64,000 bases of DNA from Rhodanobacter panaciterrae (GTDB lineage: Bacteria > Pseudomonadota > Gammaproteobacteria > Xanthomonadales > Rhodanobacteraceae): contig NZ_BMXT01000002.1 of the NCBI RefSeq assembly GCF_014651895.1, forward strand, positions 496,001 to 560,000, given 5' to 3'. Positions within the stretch are counted from its first letter, which is position 1, and the number at the start of each line of letters is the position of its first letter. The notes beneath the pieces are model-generated. The model worked only from the letters and a program-made list of their open reading frames with translations. It was not told the origin of the DNA and ran no database searches. The position numbers and the translations under genes were made by a program. Shown here in pieces: positions 43,211 through 51,594 of this stretch.

Positions 43211-43954
43211 ATGCTCGAGATTCTCTACCAGGACGACGCGCTGATCGCGGTGAACAAGCCGGCGAACCTCGCCGTGCATCGTTCGAAGATGGTCGGCAAT
43301 GCCGAGGAATTCCTGATCGACCAGCTGCGCGAGCAGATCGGCGACAGCGTGTATCTGGCGCACCGGCTCGATCGTGCGACCAGCGGCGTACTGCTGGTCG
43401 CACGCAGCAAGGAAGTCGCTGCCGCGCTCGGCGAACAGTTCATGGGCCGCTCGGTGCGCAAGCAGTATCTGGTGGTGGTGCGCGGCTGGCCCGATCCGCT
43501 GGAAGACGTGATCGACTATCCGCTGCCCGGCTCACGCGAGACTGGCCCGCGCCGCGAGGCGCGCACGCAGTACCAGCGACTGGCCACGATCGAGGTACCG
43601 ATCGAGCTTGGCCGCTATCCGCAGCAGCGTTACGCGCTGGTGCTGGCCGAGCCCGAGAGCGGTCGCTTCCGGCAGATCCGCAAGCATCTGGCGCACATCC
43701 ATCATCCGGTGATCGGCGACTGCCAGCACGGCCGCGGCGATCACAACCGCCTGTACAAGCAGTACTTCGGTTGTCACCGGATGCTGCTGCACGCGTGGCG
43801 TCTGCGCTTTGCGCATTCGCTCAGCGGCAACCCGATGTTGATCGAGGCGCCACTCGATCAGGAGTACACCAGCCTGCTCGAGCGTTTCGACTGGCCGCGG
43901 CCACCGTTCGACGAAAGCACGCTCGCCTCCACCAGCCGCCCAGACGCCGGCTAA
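43211..43954 (+). CDS. truC: tRNA pseudouridine(65) synthase TruC
   Basis: A 247-residue RluA-family pseudouridine synthase for U65 of tRNA. The catalytic Asp54 is in HRLDRATSG (51-59). The opening ILYQDDALIAVNKPANLAVHR (about 4-24) and the later GRFRQIRKHLAHIHHPVIGD are TruC features. It lacks the S4 domain. The start ATG is just beyond the REP element. It is followed after 9 bp by arfB. Confidence 0.9.
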   Translation: MLEILYQDDALIAVNKPANLAVHRSKMVGNAEEFLIDQLREQIGDSVYLAHRLDRATSGVLLVARSKEVAAALGEQFMGRSVRKQYLVVVRGWPDPLEDVIDYPLPGSRETGPRREARTQYQRLATIEVPIELGRYPQQRYALVLAEPESGRFRQIRKHLAHIHHPVIGDCQHGRGDHNRLYKQYFGCHRMLLHAWRLRFAHSLSGNPMLIEAPLDQEYTSLLERFDWPRPPFDESTLASTSRPDAG

Positions 43955-43963
43955 ACTGCCGAC

Positions 43964-44386
43964 ATGTTGATCGTCAGCCCCAGCATCACCCTGCCCGAAT
44001 CCGAACTGGTCGAACGCTTTCTGCGCGCCGACGGCCCCGGCGGGCAACATGTGAACCGCACCGAGAGTGCGGTGGAGCTGCGCTTCGATGTGATCAACTC
44101 GCCGTCGCTGCCGGAAGAAATCCGCGCGCGACTGCTGGCACGACGCGACCGCCGCATGACCAGCGAAAGCGTTCTGGTGATCCAGGGCCGTCGCTTCCGC
44201 GACCAGGCACGTAACCGCGACGACGTGCGCGAACGCCTGATCGAGATCATCCGCGGCGTCCTGGTTCCGCCGAAGAAACGCGTCGCCACCAAACCGACCC
44301 GTGCCTCGAAGGAACGCCGCCTGGTCGGCAAGCAGCAGCGCGGCAAGATCAAGCAGGCCCGTTCGCGTAAACCGGATCTCGAATGA
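43964..44386 (+). CDS. arfB: Alternative ribosome-rescue factor ArfB (YaeJ)
   Basis: A 140-residue peptidyl-tRNA hydrolase that rescues stalled ribosomes without tmRNA. The GGQ catalytic motif is at 26-28 in DGPGGQHVN. The basic C-terminal tail (KKRVATKPTRASKERRLVGKQQRGKIKQARSRK) binds the mRNA channel of the ribosome. It overlaps the next gene by four bases (ATGA). Confidence 0.95.
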   Translation: MLIVSPSITLPESELVERFLRADGPGGQHVNRTESAVELRFDVINSPSLPEEIRARLLARRDRRMTSESVLVIQGRRFRDQARNRDDVRERLIEIIRGVLVPPKKRVATKPTRASKERRLVGKQQRGKIKQARSRKPDLE

Positions 44387-44979
44387 AGGGATATCTTCTA
44401 GCACCGACGCAATTGCCACCGCGCATGCCGCATCTGCGCGACGGTTGGCGGCGCAAGACCTGCCGCGCCGTATTGCGGCTGTGCGGCTGGAGCCTGGTCG
44501 GCAAATTCCCCGATGTCCCCAGGGCGGTGCTGATCGCCGCACCGCATTCGTCATGGTGGGACGGCGTCTGGGGTCTGCTCATGAAGGTGGGCATCGGTGC
44601 CGATGTGCATTTCATGGGCAAGCAGGAGTTGTTTCGCGGGCCACTTGGCAGCCTGCTGCGCCGGCTGGGCGGGATGCCCATCGATCGTGGCGCCGCGAAA
44701 GGCGTGGTCGAACAGATGATCGACCAGTTCCGCCAGCGCGATGCGTTGTGGCTGGGCATCGCTCCAGAGGGCACACGCAAACCGGTGAAACGCTGGAAAA
44801 GCGGCTTCTGGCATATCGCCCACGACGCCGGCGTGCCGATCGTGATGGCCTGGTTCAACTATCCCGACAAGACCATCGGCATCGGCCCCTTGTTCGAGAC
44901 CAGCGACGACATGGAGGCGGATCTCGCCCGCCTGCGCGCGTTCTATGCGCCGTTCAAGGGCAAGCATCGCAACGTTTGA
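44383..44979 (+). CDS. 1-acylglycerol-3-phosphate acyltransferase-like protein
   Basis: A 198-residue PlsC-superfamily protein. The catalytic HX4D motif is HSSWWD (55-60) and the second block is EGTR (129-132). There is no obvious transmembrane helix besides a weak N-terminal hydrophobic part. This short branch is seen beside arfB in relatives, and it may acylate a lipid other than lysophosphatidic acid. It starts in overlap with arfB and ends before the spacer in front of the exopolysaccharide locus. Confidence 0.85.
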   Translation: MKGYLLAPTQLPPRMPHLRDGWRRKTCRAVLRLCGWSLVGKFPDVPRAVLIAAPHSSWWDGVWGLLMKVGIGADVHFMGKQELFRGPLGSLLRRLGGMPIDRGAAKGVVEQMIDQFRQRDALWLGIAPEGTRKPVKRWKSGFWHIAHDAGVPIVMAWFNYPDKTIGIGPLFETSDDMEADLARLRAFYAPFKGKHRNV

Positions 44980-45312
44980 GCCTGGAGTGCGGTGGGATAA
45001 TTCGCGCCACGCCGACCGTTTCAGCTCATGGGACGGGTAACTCCGATAAAGAGCAGGCCTCGTCTGCCCGCGCCTGCCATAGGCCATAGGCATGTGCGAC
45101 GGTATTTTCAGTCACTTCCTGACCCATTGCGGCGGTTGTCCAGCCCGTGCGGGCATGCGCCCAGGATCAACCACACCAGTTTTCCAGTCCTAGCATATTA
45201 TTTTACGCTTTGGCATAGTGCATGCTTGTCTCACGAGCAAGCAAATGTGATTCGGTTCACATTTTTGATCGAAATTTTGATCACAGCTCGGAGCACACAG
45301 GGGAACTTCGAC
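44980..45312. other. Regulatory spacer before the exopolysaccharide locus
   Basis: This is about 333 bp without a gene. The last 120 bases are AT-rich for this genome. They carry a consensus CRP/Clp operator (45243-45264) and a 12-base-period direct repeat TTTTGATC at 45263-45270 and 45275-45282. The first part is ordinary GC-rich sequence in which I see no structure. Confidence 0.7.
45243..45264 (+). promoter_or_regulatory. CRP/Clp binding site
   Basis: AAATGTGA-N6-TCACATTT is a perfect 8-bp dyad and matches the E. coli CRP consensus in both arms. It lies about 50 bp upstream of the epimerase start codon. In Xanthomonadaceae the CRP homologue Clp binds such sites; this is an inference for this organism. 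Confidence 0.8.
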
Positions 45313-46329
45313 ATGCACGTATTGATCACTGGTGGAGCCGGCTTCATCGGCTCCCATCTCGCAGCGCTGCATCTTGCCCGGGGCGACAAAGTCCATGTAG
45401 TGGATGATCTGTCGACCGGCTCGCGCGCCAATCTGGCCCCCTTCGAGTCGAAGCCGTCTTTCCGCTTCGACGAAGCAGATGTGCTGACCTGGCCGCTGCT
45501 GCAACAGGCTGCCGCCTGGGCGGACCGTATTTACCATCTGGCCGCCGTCGTCGGCGTGTATCGCGTGATCGCCGAGCCTACGCGGGTGCTGGCCACCAAT
45601 ATCGCGGCCTGTGAGCGACTGTTCCGCACTGTCGCTGCCGGCGGCTGGTTGCCGCAAGTGGTCGTCGCTTCCAGTTCCGAGGTCTACGGCCACCAGCACG
45701 AAGGTCTGCTGCACGAGAATATGGATCTGAGCGTATCCACCCGCGTCGGCACGCGCTGGAACTACTCGGTCAGCAAGATCGCGGACGAAGCACTGGCGCT
45801 GTCCTATTCGCAGAAATTCGGCATACCGGTGCTGGTCGCGCGCTTCTTCAACACCATCGGGCCGCGCCAGGTTGGCCGCTATGGCATGGTCGTGCCGCGC
45901 TTCGTGGATCAGGCTGTGCGCGGCGAACCGATCACGGTCTACGGTGACGGCGAACAAACCCGCTCGTTTTGCGATGTGCGCGACAACGTGGCCGCCATGG
46001 ATTTGCTTGCCTCACGGGAAAGCCACGATGCGCTGGTCGCGAATATCGGCAACGACCGCGAAATCAGCATGAACGACCTGGCCAGGCTTATCTGTGAGCG
46101 CGCCGGCAGTGACTCGAAAATCTGCCATGTGCCTTACCTGAAGGCCTATGGTGAGGATTTCGAGGATATCCAGCGGCGGCGGCCTGCGCTGGATCGCCTG
46201 CGCACACTCACCGGCTTCGAGCATCGCTACACGCTGGAAGACACCCTCGACGAACTCATCCTTGAACGCCGAGCCGCCTTGGCAGGGACTGAACATGGCC
46301 ACCGCCCCCTGGTTTGTCATCAGTCCTAA
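45313..46329 (+). CDS. NAD-dependent sugar-nucleotide epimerase/dehydratase
   Basis: A 338-residue extended short-chain dehydrogenase. The NAD motif is GGAGFIGS (7-14). The catalytic YxxxK is YSVSK, preceded by the active-site serine region VASSSEVYG. Relatives include UDP-glucose/GlcNAc 4-epimerases and UDP-glucuronate decarboxylases, and the exact reaction cannot be read. It is the first gene of the exopolysaccharide operon, overlaps the GT2 gene by 35 bases and follows the CRP/Clp site. It probably supplies the sugar nucleotide for the synthase. Confidence 0.88.
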   Translation: MHVLITGGAGFIGSHLAALHLARGDKVHVVDDLSTGSRANLAPFESKPSFRFDEADVLTWPLLQQAAAWADRIYHLAAVVGVYRVIAEPTRVLATNIAACERLFRTVAAGGWLPQVVVASSSEVYGHQHEGLLHENMDLSVSTRVGTRWNYSVSKIADEALALSYSQKFGIPVLVARFFNTIGPRQVGRYGMVVPRFVDQAVRGEPITVYGDGEQTRSFCDVRDNVAAMDLLASRESHDALVANIGNDREISMNDLARLICERAGSDSKICHVPYLKAYGEDFEDIQRRRPALDRLRTLTGFEHRYTLEDTLDELILERRAALAGTEHGHRPLVCHQS

Positions 46330-47686
46330 CGCGCTGCTAAGCATTATCGGCTTGCTGCGCGGTCCGGACCGGACCGTACCCACACCTACCCACGACTGGC
46401 GCACGGCCGTGGTGGACGTGGTCATTCCGGCCTATCGCGAGGCGGAGAACATCACTCACTGCCTCGTCTCGGTGGCGCGGCAGACGCTCAAGCCACGCAA
46501 CATCATCGTGGTCGACGACGGCAGCACGGACGCCACAGCCAGTTGCGCCGAACAGGCAGCGCAGCGACTGGGCCTCAACGTCCAGGTGATCCGGCGCCAG
46601 TCGTCGATCGGCAAGACGCCCACGATCAAACGGCAGGCGCGCGAGTTCGACTCGGACGTGGAGTTCATCCTCGACGGCGACACCTTCCTGGAATCGCCCG
46701 ACTACATCGCCCGCTGTGTCGAGGAACTCTACAAGGGTGCCGGCATCGCCTCGGTCTGCGGCCGCGTGCTGCCGATGCGCCTGGTAGATCGCCGCAACCT
46801 GGCCGCAACGCCGGAATACGCTGCGGTGCTCGCCGGTGCGCCCTTCATCGACCCCAAGGCCGCGCGCAGCCGACTGCAGCTGATGTGGTGGGGGTTGACC
46901 AACATCTACCGCGATTGCCTGTACCGCTTCCTGCAGGGCTTCGTGTTTCACGGCCAGGCGGTCTTCTTCGGCGGCATCACCAACCCGGTGGGTTGCGCCG
47001 TGGCTTACCGCCGCGAATACGTCAAGGATCTGTTCGACCGCTATGAGCCGCAGTTCGGCGACAACCTGACCAATTCCGAAGACATTTTCATCGGCTTCGC
47101 CCTGATCAATCAGGGCTACCGCAACTCCCAGCTGCTGGACGTGACAGCACGCTCGGAGGAGCCGCTGGCCACCCAGCTGCCGCGCCAGATCTCGTTGTGG
47201 TCTTCTTCCTTCCTGCAGAGTTGCTACTACTTCGATCCGCTGGTCCGCAGCCCGTTCAAGGTGTTCGCACGCCTGCGCCGGCGCTGGGACGAGAAGCACG
47301 GCGAACACGGGCAACACATCCAGGAAATGCGCAAGATCCAGGAACCGTACCGGCAGGCGTTCGGCGAGCAAGTCACCAAGCGTTACGGTCGCCCGCTCGG
47401 CTGGATCATCTTCATGTCCGCGATCGAGAAGATCGGTTTTCCCACCGCGCTGATCGTGCTGGTCCTGCTGCGCTGGTGGGAACCGCTGCTGATCACCTTG
47501 CTGGCGGAATCGGTGCTGTCGCTGATGGTGCTGACCGTGATCTCTCGTGGTGAGCGCCTGAAGATGCTGGGCAAGGGACTGCTGGTGACGCCGTTGCGTT
47601 ACGCCCTGGTACTGACCGAGATCCGCACGCTCGGCCAGTTCGCCATCGACCTGTGGATTACGGGGAACCGCAAATGGCGCAAATGA
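46295..47686 (+). CDS. Processive GT2 glycosyltransferase, exopolysaccharide synthase
   Basis: A 463-residue membrane synthase. The GT-A catalytic elements are DDGSTD (74-79) and DGD (127-129), then an acidic SED (261-263) and RQISLW (297-302). The last corresponds to the QxxRW motif of processive synthases but has Leu in place of Arg. Membrane helices are concentrated near 368-415 and 430-455. It overlaps the epimerase and the outer-membrane gene. The chain is probably made from a UDP-hexosamine or hexose and exported by the next gene's product. It resembles PgaC/HmsR/XagB in layout. Confidence 0.85.
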   Translation: MATAPWFVISPNALLSIIGLLRGPDRTVPTPTHDWRTAVVDVVIPAYREAENITHCLVSVARQTLKPRNIIVVDDGSTDATASCAEQAAQRLGLNVQVIRRQSSIGKTPTIKRQAREFDSDVEFILDGDTFLESPDYIARCVEELYKGAGIASVCGRVLPMRLVDRRNLAATPEYAAVLAGAPFIDPKAARSRLQLMWWGLTNIYRDCLYRFLQGFVFHGQAVFFGGITNPVGCAVAYRREYVKDLFDRYEPQFGDNLTNSEDIFIGFALINQGYRNSQLLDVTARSEEPLATQLPRQISLWSSSFLQSCYYFDPLVRSPFKVFARLRRRWDEKHGEHGQHIQEMRKIQEPYRQAFGEQVTKRYGRPLGWIIFMSAIEKIGFPTALIVLVLLRWWEPLLITLLAESVLSLMVLTVISRGERLKMLGKGLLVTPLRYALVLTEIRTLGQFAIDLWITGNRKWRK

Positions 47687-49161
47687 CCTCCCGCCGTCGG
47701 ACATCGACCCGCATTTCGGCGCTGGGCCGAGCCAGCCTGCTCGCCTGCGCGCTCGCTTGTACCTTGTCCCTGAAACCGGCTTTCGCGCAGAACGCAGTCG
47801 CCTACCAGCCGGCGCTGGACGCTGCCTGGGCCGCACACACCAGCGAAGCGCTGCACCTGATTGACGCCTATCTCGCCAAGCACCCGGACGACCATGCCGC
47901 GCGGCTCGATCGGGCGCGTTTCCTCGCCTGGCTCGGCGACTACGCGAAGGCGGACGACGCGCTGGCAGGGTTCGGCGCTGATGACCAAGAAGCCGCCGCG
48001 CTGCGTGCACGGGTGCTGGCCTGGGCCGAACGCCGCGATGCCGCGCTGGCGCTCAACACGCCGTTGTACGCGGCCGACCCGAGCGACTATGACAACGCCT
48101 GGACTCAGGCGCTGATCCTGCGACAGGGAGAATGGCCGTACCAGGCCTTGCCGGCGCTGGCCGCCGTGCAGGCGGTCAAGCCGGACGACAAGGACACCAA
48201 CGACCTCGCCAAGGCGGTGCGCCTGCCGCTGTTCTCCTCGATCGGCCTGACGCCCTCGCTGTATAGCGATTCAGATCACATCGAAATCCGCAGCATCGGC
48301 GCCGATACCAACCTGTGGCTGTCGGATCGCTGGCGGCTGCTGGCCAGCGCCACGCGACGCGAGCACTCGGCCGCCTTCGGCGGGCCGTTCGCGCCGCTGC
48401 TCGGCGACAACCAGGTCGACGAGGATCGCATTGGCACAGGGCTGCGCTTCGCACCATCGCCCGACACCGCACTGGAGCTGTGGATGGGCAATTCGCGGAT
48501 CGACAGCGGTGTCGGCAGCGACAACAAAACGATCGGCCACCTGCTGCTCTCGCAACGCGCCAGCGACGCCTTCCTCTATGCACTCACCTTCGACCGCGAC
48601 CGCGTCGATCAATCGCCGCGCGCGCTGGCGGTGATGCGCCATGGCCTCACTGCCGACCTGCGCTGGACGCCGACGCTGCGTGACCGCTTCGATGCGCGCA
48701 TCGCCAGCGACGATTTCGACGACGACAACCACCGCACTTCGGTGCTGGCCAACTATGCCCATGCCATGTACCGCGGCGGGCGAGTGACGTTCGACCTCGG
48801 TCTGCAGGCGGAGGGTCAGCACAACACCCGCAACACCGGCAATGGCTACTACAGCCCCGATCGCTACCGACGCTATGCTGCCGTGGCTTCCAGCTACATC
48901 TCGCTGGGCCAGGAAGCCGGGTTGTACCTGTCGGCCGCGCTCGGCCAGCAGAGGGACGAGACTTTCGACAACTGGAAACGCGCCACCGACGTCAACGCCG
49001 AGCTGACCGTCGGCATCTTCAGCCATTGGCAGTTGGTCGGCCATGTCGGGTACAGCCAGCGCCTAAACCAGTTCGGCCACTACGAGGGCACCACCGTCGG
49101 GCTGAACCTGCGTTACCGCTTCTGCGAGTTCCGCGCCAGCCGCTGCCCATCAGTGCGTTGA
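47674..49161 (+). CDS. Outer-membrane TPR/beta-barrel exopolysaccharide exporter
   Basis: A 495-residue protein with a Sec signal peptide (about 1-35, ending AFA). It has a helical TPR-like periplasmic region of about 150 residues (from about residue 40, ALHLIDAYLAKHPDD.. and ..AERRDAALALNTPLY repeats). A beta-rich C-terminal two-thirds contains alternating hydrophobic strands with GLxF/YxF-like patterns. This is a shortened PgaA/PelB/XagA-type layout; E. coli PgaA is about 800 residues. The start ATG at 47674 follows GGGGA and overlaps the GT2 stop by 13 bases, which couples translation. Confidence 0.8.
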   Translation: MAQMTSRRRTSTRISALGRASLLACALACTLSLKPAFAQNAVAYQPALDAAWAAHTSEALHLIDAYLAKHPDDHAARLDRARFLAWLGDYAKADDALAGFGADDQEAAALRARVLAWAERRDAALALNTPLYAADPSDYDNAWTQALILRQGEWPYQALPALAAVQAVKPDDKDTNDLAKAVRLPLFSSIGLTPSLYSDSDHIEIRSIGADTNLWLSDRWRLLASATRREHSAAFGGPFAPLLGDNQVDEDRIGTGLRFAPSPDTALELWMGNSRIDSGVGSDNKTIGHLLLSQRASDAFLYALTFDRDRVDQSPRALAVMRHGLTADLRWTPTLRDRFDARIASDDFDDDNHRTSVLANYAHAMYRGGRVTFDLGLQAEGQHNTRNTGNGYYSPDRYRRYAAVASSYISLGQEAGLYLSAALGQQRDETFDNWKRATDVNAELTVGIFSHWQLVGHVGYSQRLNQFGHYEGTTVGLNLRYRFCEFRASRCPSVR

Positions 49162-49355
49162 ACGGCGTGATGGATCCCGTCCTGTTCGATTCGACCAAGG
49201 CGCTCACCGGTGTGTGACAGGTGCGTCCTTCCAGAAATCCTCTATCGCGATATCGCGGCGCTGCCGCTATTGGTCGCGGCACTAGTTCGTGCGCAGCTCC
49301 ATTGCCGCGCATGGACTGGCTCAAGCACGCATCTGGCACCGTATCGGGGGAGAAC

Positions 49356-50366
49356 ATGAAGGGACCGCTGCACTTTGCCTGCATCGCGCTAATGTGCCTG
49401 TTGCCGGCTGCGCCCATGGCGGCGCAGACAGCAACCGCAACTGCATCCCTTGACCGGCGCATCGCGATCACCTTCGACGACCTGCCTTGGGCCAGCCTCG
49501 ATCCGAACACGCCGCTGCCCGCTCAGGGCACGGTGCCGCCGCGCATCGCGGCCGAGTCTGCGCGCCTGGTGCAGGCAATCGAGGCCGCGGGGACGCCTGC
49601 CATCGGTTTCGTCAACTCCGCGCGCCTACTGGTCCGCGGCCAGCCGCAACCGGATCGCACGGCGATACTCGACGCCTGGCTCGATGCCGGACTGGAACTG
49701 GGCAACCACACCGCCACTCATGCTGACCTGCACGCCGTCGGCGTACAGGCCTACGAGGACGACATACTTGCCTGCGACCGTGTGCTGCGCCCACTGCTGG
49801 CCAAGCGCGACCATGAGCCGCAATGGTTCCGCCATCCTTACCTGCGCACCGGGCGCACGCTGGAAGACAAGGCGGCAATGGATGTCTTCCTCGCTGCGCA
49901 CGGTTACCGCATCGCGCCGGTCACGATTACCGACTCCGACTGGATCTGGGCCGCTGCCTACGCCAAGGCTCTGGACGGCGGCGATGCCGCCACCCAGGCG
50001 AAGCTGCGCGCGCAATACGTGCCCTACCTGCTGCGCATGGTGAACTACTTCGAGCACCGCTCGATCAAGCTGCTTGGCTATGCGTTACCGCAGGTGATGC
50101 TGTTGCACGCCAATGCGCTCAATGCCGATACCTACCCCGATTTCGTCGCCGGGTTGCGTGCACGCGGCTACCGATTCGTCGGCATCGACGAGGCCATGCG
50201 CGATCCCGCCTATCGACGCGCGGACGAATTCACCAGCGCGCTCAGCACCAGTTGGATCCATCGCTGGGCGATAGCCGCAGGCAAGTCGTGGAAGTTCTAC
50301 GGCGGCGAGCCGACTTCGCCGAAATGGGTGGTCGATCTGGCCGGCGTTCCCATTGGCCCGGAATAG
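49356..50366 (+). CDS. Exported polysaccharide deacetylase (CE4/NodB domain)
   Basis: A 336-residue exported enzyme with a signal peptide (1-23). CE4 motifs are visible: TFDD (39-42, catalytic base and metal ligand), HTATH (118-122, metal ligands) and RHPY (159-162). The later VMLLHANALNADTY carries the HxN motif. It probably removes acetyl groups from the polymer made by the upstream synthase. It lacks the glycoside-hydrolase domain of PgaB. The ATG at 49356 has GGGGGAG in front; a 194-bp gap separates it from the exporter gene, so it may have its own promoter. Confidence 0.85.
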   Translation: MKGPLHFACIALMCLLPAAPMAAQTATATASLDRRIAITFDDLPWASLDPNTPLPAQGTVPPRIAAESARLVQAIEAAGTPAIGFVNSARLLVRGQPQPDRTAILDAWLDAGLELGNHTATHADLHAVGVQAYEDDILACDRVLRPLLAKRDHEPQWFRHPYLRTGRTLEDKAAMDVFLAAHGYRIAPVTITDSDWIWAAAYAKALDGGDAATQAKLRAQYVPYLLRMVNYFEHRSIKLLGYALPQVMLLHANALNADTYPDFVAGLRARGYRFVGIDEAMRDPAYRRADEFTSALSTSWIHRWAIAAGKSWKFYGGEPTSPKWVVDLAGVPIGPE

Positions 50367-50431
50367 CACCGGCTTGCAGGCGGTGGCGTGGTGCTGCAGT
50401 CGGCCGCGATGCGATGGCCCTGCGATGCTGC

Positions 50432-51472
50432 TCAGCGCTGCGAGTGCCCTGACTCGTCGTAGTCGCGATGGGTCAGCAGACCGGGACGAATCAGGTCGAT
50501 GAAGGCACGCGCCTCGGCGCTGAGGAACTTGCCCTTGCGCATCACCACGCCGTAGCTGCGCTGCGGGAAGTACTGCTTCATGTTGCGCACGGCCAGACGT
50601 CCACGATCAGCCTCGGTGATGCAGATGCCGGTGACGATCGAGATGCCCATGCCCATCGCCACGTATTCCTTGATCACGTCCCAGCCACCGACTTCGATCG
50701 CGACGTGGTACGGCACTTGGCGCTGCTGGAACACCAGGTCGACCAGCCGGTAGGTGGACAGGCGCTGCGGCGGCAGGATCAAGCCGTACGGCGACAGATC
50801 CTCCAGCGTGATCTTCTCCTTCGCCGCCAGCGGATGATCCGGCGGCATGATCAGCATCGGATCGTAGTGATGCACTGGCGCCCAGGCGATGTCGTTCGGC
50901 ACGTCGAGCATCGAGCCCACCGCGAAATCGGCATCGTCCGCGCGCAGCAGCGCCATGCCGTCCTTGCCGGTGACATTGGCCAGCTGCAGTTGCACGGCGG
51001 GAAAGCGTTCGCGAAAACGGCGCACCAGTTCGGGTAACAGGTATTGGATCGTCGAGGTGCCGGCCGCAATCGTCAGCCGGCCGCCCTGCAATCCCTGCAC
51101 CCGGCTCTGAAAGTCGCGATCCAGCGTCTCCCAACCCTCGACCAGCGGTCGCGCCAGCTCGTACAGCACCTCGCCGGCATCGGTGAGGTTGATGCGGCGG
51201 CGCCGACGTTCGACCAGGCTCACGCCAAGTTCCCGCTCCAGCGCCTGCAACAGCAGGCTGACCGTGGGTTGCGACAGATACAGCGCCTCCGCGGCGCGGG
51301 TCAGCGTGCCCAGTTTCACCACGCTGACGAAGGCACGCAGCTGCTTGTGGCGGTTGCCCTTGTAGTAGTAACGGCCGCCGCTTTCCGCCGCCGGCTCAGC
51401 GTCGACACGCTTTTTTGTTGCGCTGCGGCGTATTTTTTTCGGCTTGTTCAGCGCGCCAACGGGCGTTTTCAT
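50432..51472 (-). CDS. LysR family regulator divergent from aceBA
   Basis: A 346-residue regulator. An N-terminal basic extension (1-40) precedes the winged helix-turn-helix (about 41-100, LRAFVSVVKLGTLTRAAEALYLSQPTVSLLLQALERELGV). The substrate-binding domain covers about 125-340. CysB-like features such as the long ligand domain with GGWDVIKEYVAMGMGISIVTG are present. It is divergent from malate synthase and isocitrate lyase and therefore probably regulates them; the ligand is unknown. Confidence 0.88.
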   Translation of the reverse strand: MKTPVGALNKPKKIRRSATKKRVDAEPAAESGGRYYYKGNRHKQLRAFVSVVKLGTLTRAAEALYLSQPTVSLLLQALERELGVSLVERRRRRINLTDAGEVLYELARPLVEGWETLDRDFQSRVQGLQGGRLTIAAGTSTIQYLLPELVRRFRERFPAVQLQLANVTGKDGMALLRADDADFAVGSMLDVPNDIAWAPVHHYDPMLIMPPDHPLAAKEKITLEDLSPYGLILPPQRLSTYRLVDLVFQQRQVPYHVAIEVGGWDVIKEYVAMGMGISIVTGICITEADRGRLAVRNMKQYFPQRSYGVVMRKGKFLSAEARAFIDLIRPGLLTHRDYDESGHSQR

Positions 51473-51537
51473 GCTCTTCTTTCAATGTGTTGAAGCATGT
51501 ATTGCTTATGCTCATATTAATGATTGAAACATTCACT

Positions 51538-51566
51538 TTGTCAAATATATGATTCCACCCTAGCTT
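51538..51566 (+). promoter_or_regulatory. Sigma-70 promoter of aceB
   Basis: TTGTCA (51538-51543) and TAGCTT (51561-51566) are separated by exactly 17 bases. The start of transcription would be near 51573, about 22 bases before the aceB ATG, with a CGGAG ribosome-binding site between. Upstream, AAGC-N7-GCTT at 51493-51507 may be a LysR half-site dyad. Confidence 0.6.
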
Positions 51567-51594
51567 CGAGTCATTCACGACACGGAGCGAACCC

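Noticed and set aside
46337-48010. 557-codon minus-strand open frame across GT2 and exporter genes
   Set aside because: It crosses two genuine plus-strand genes and has no motifs.
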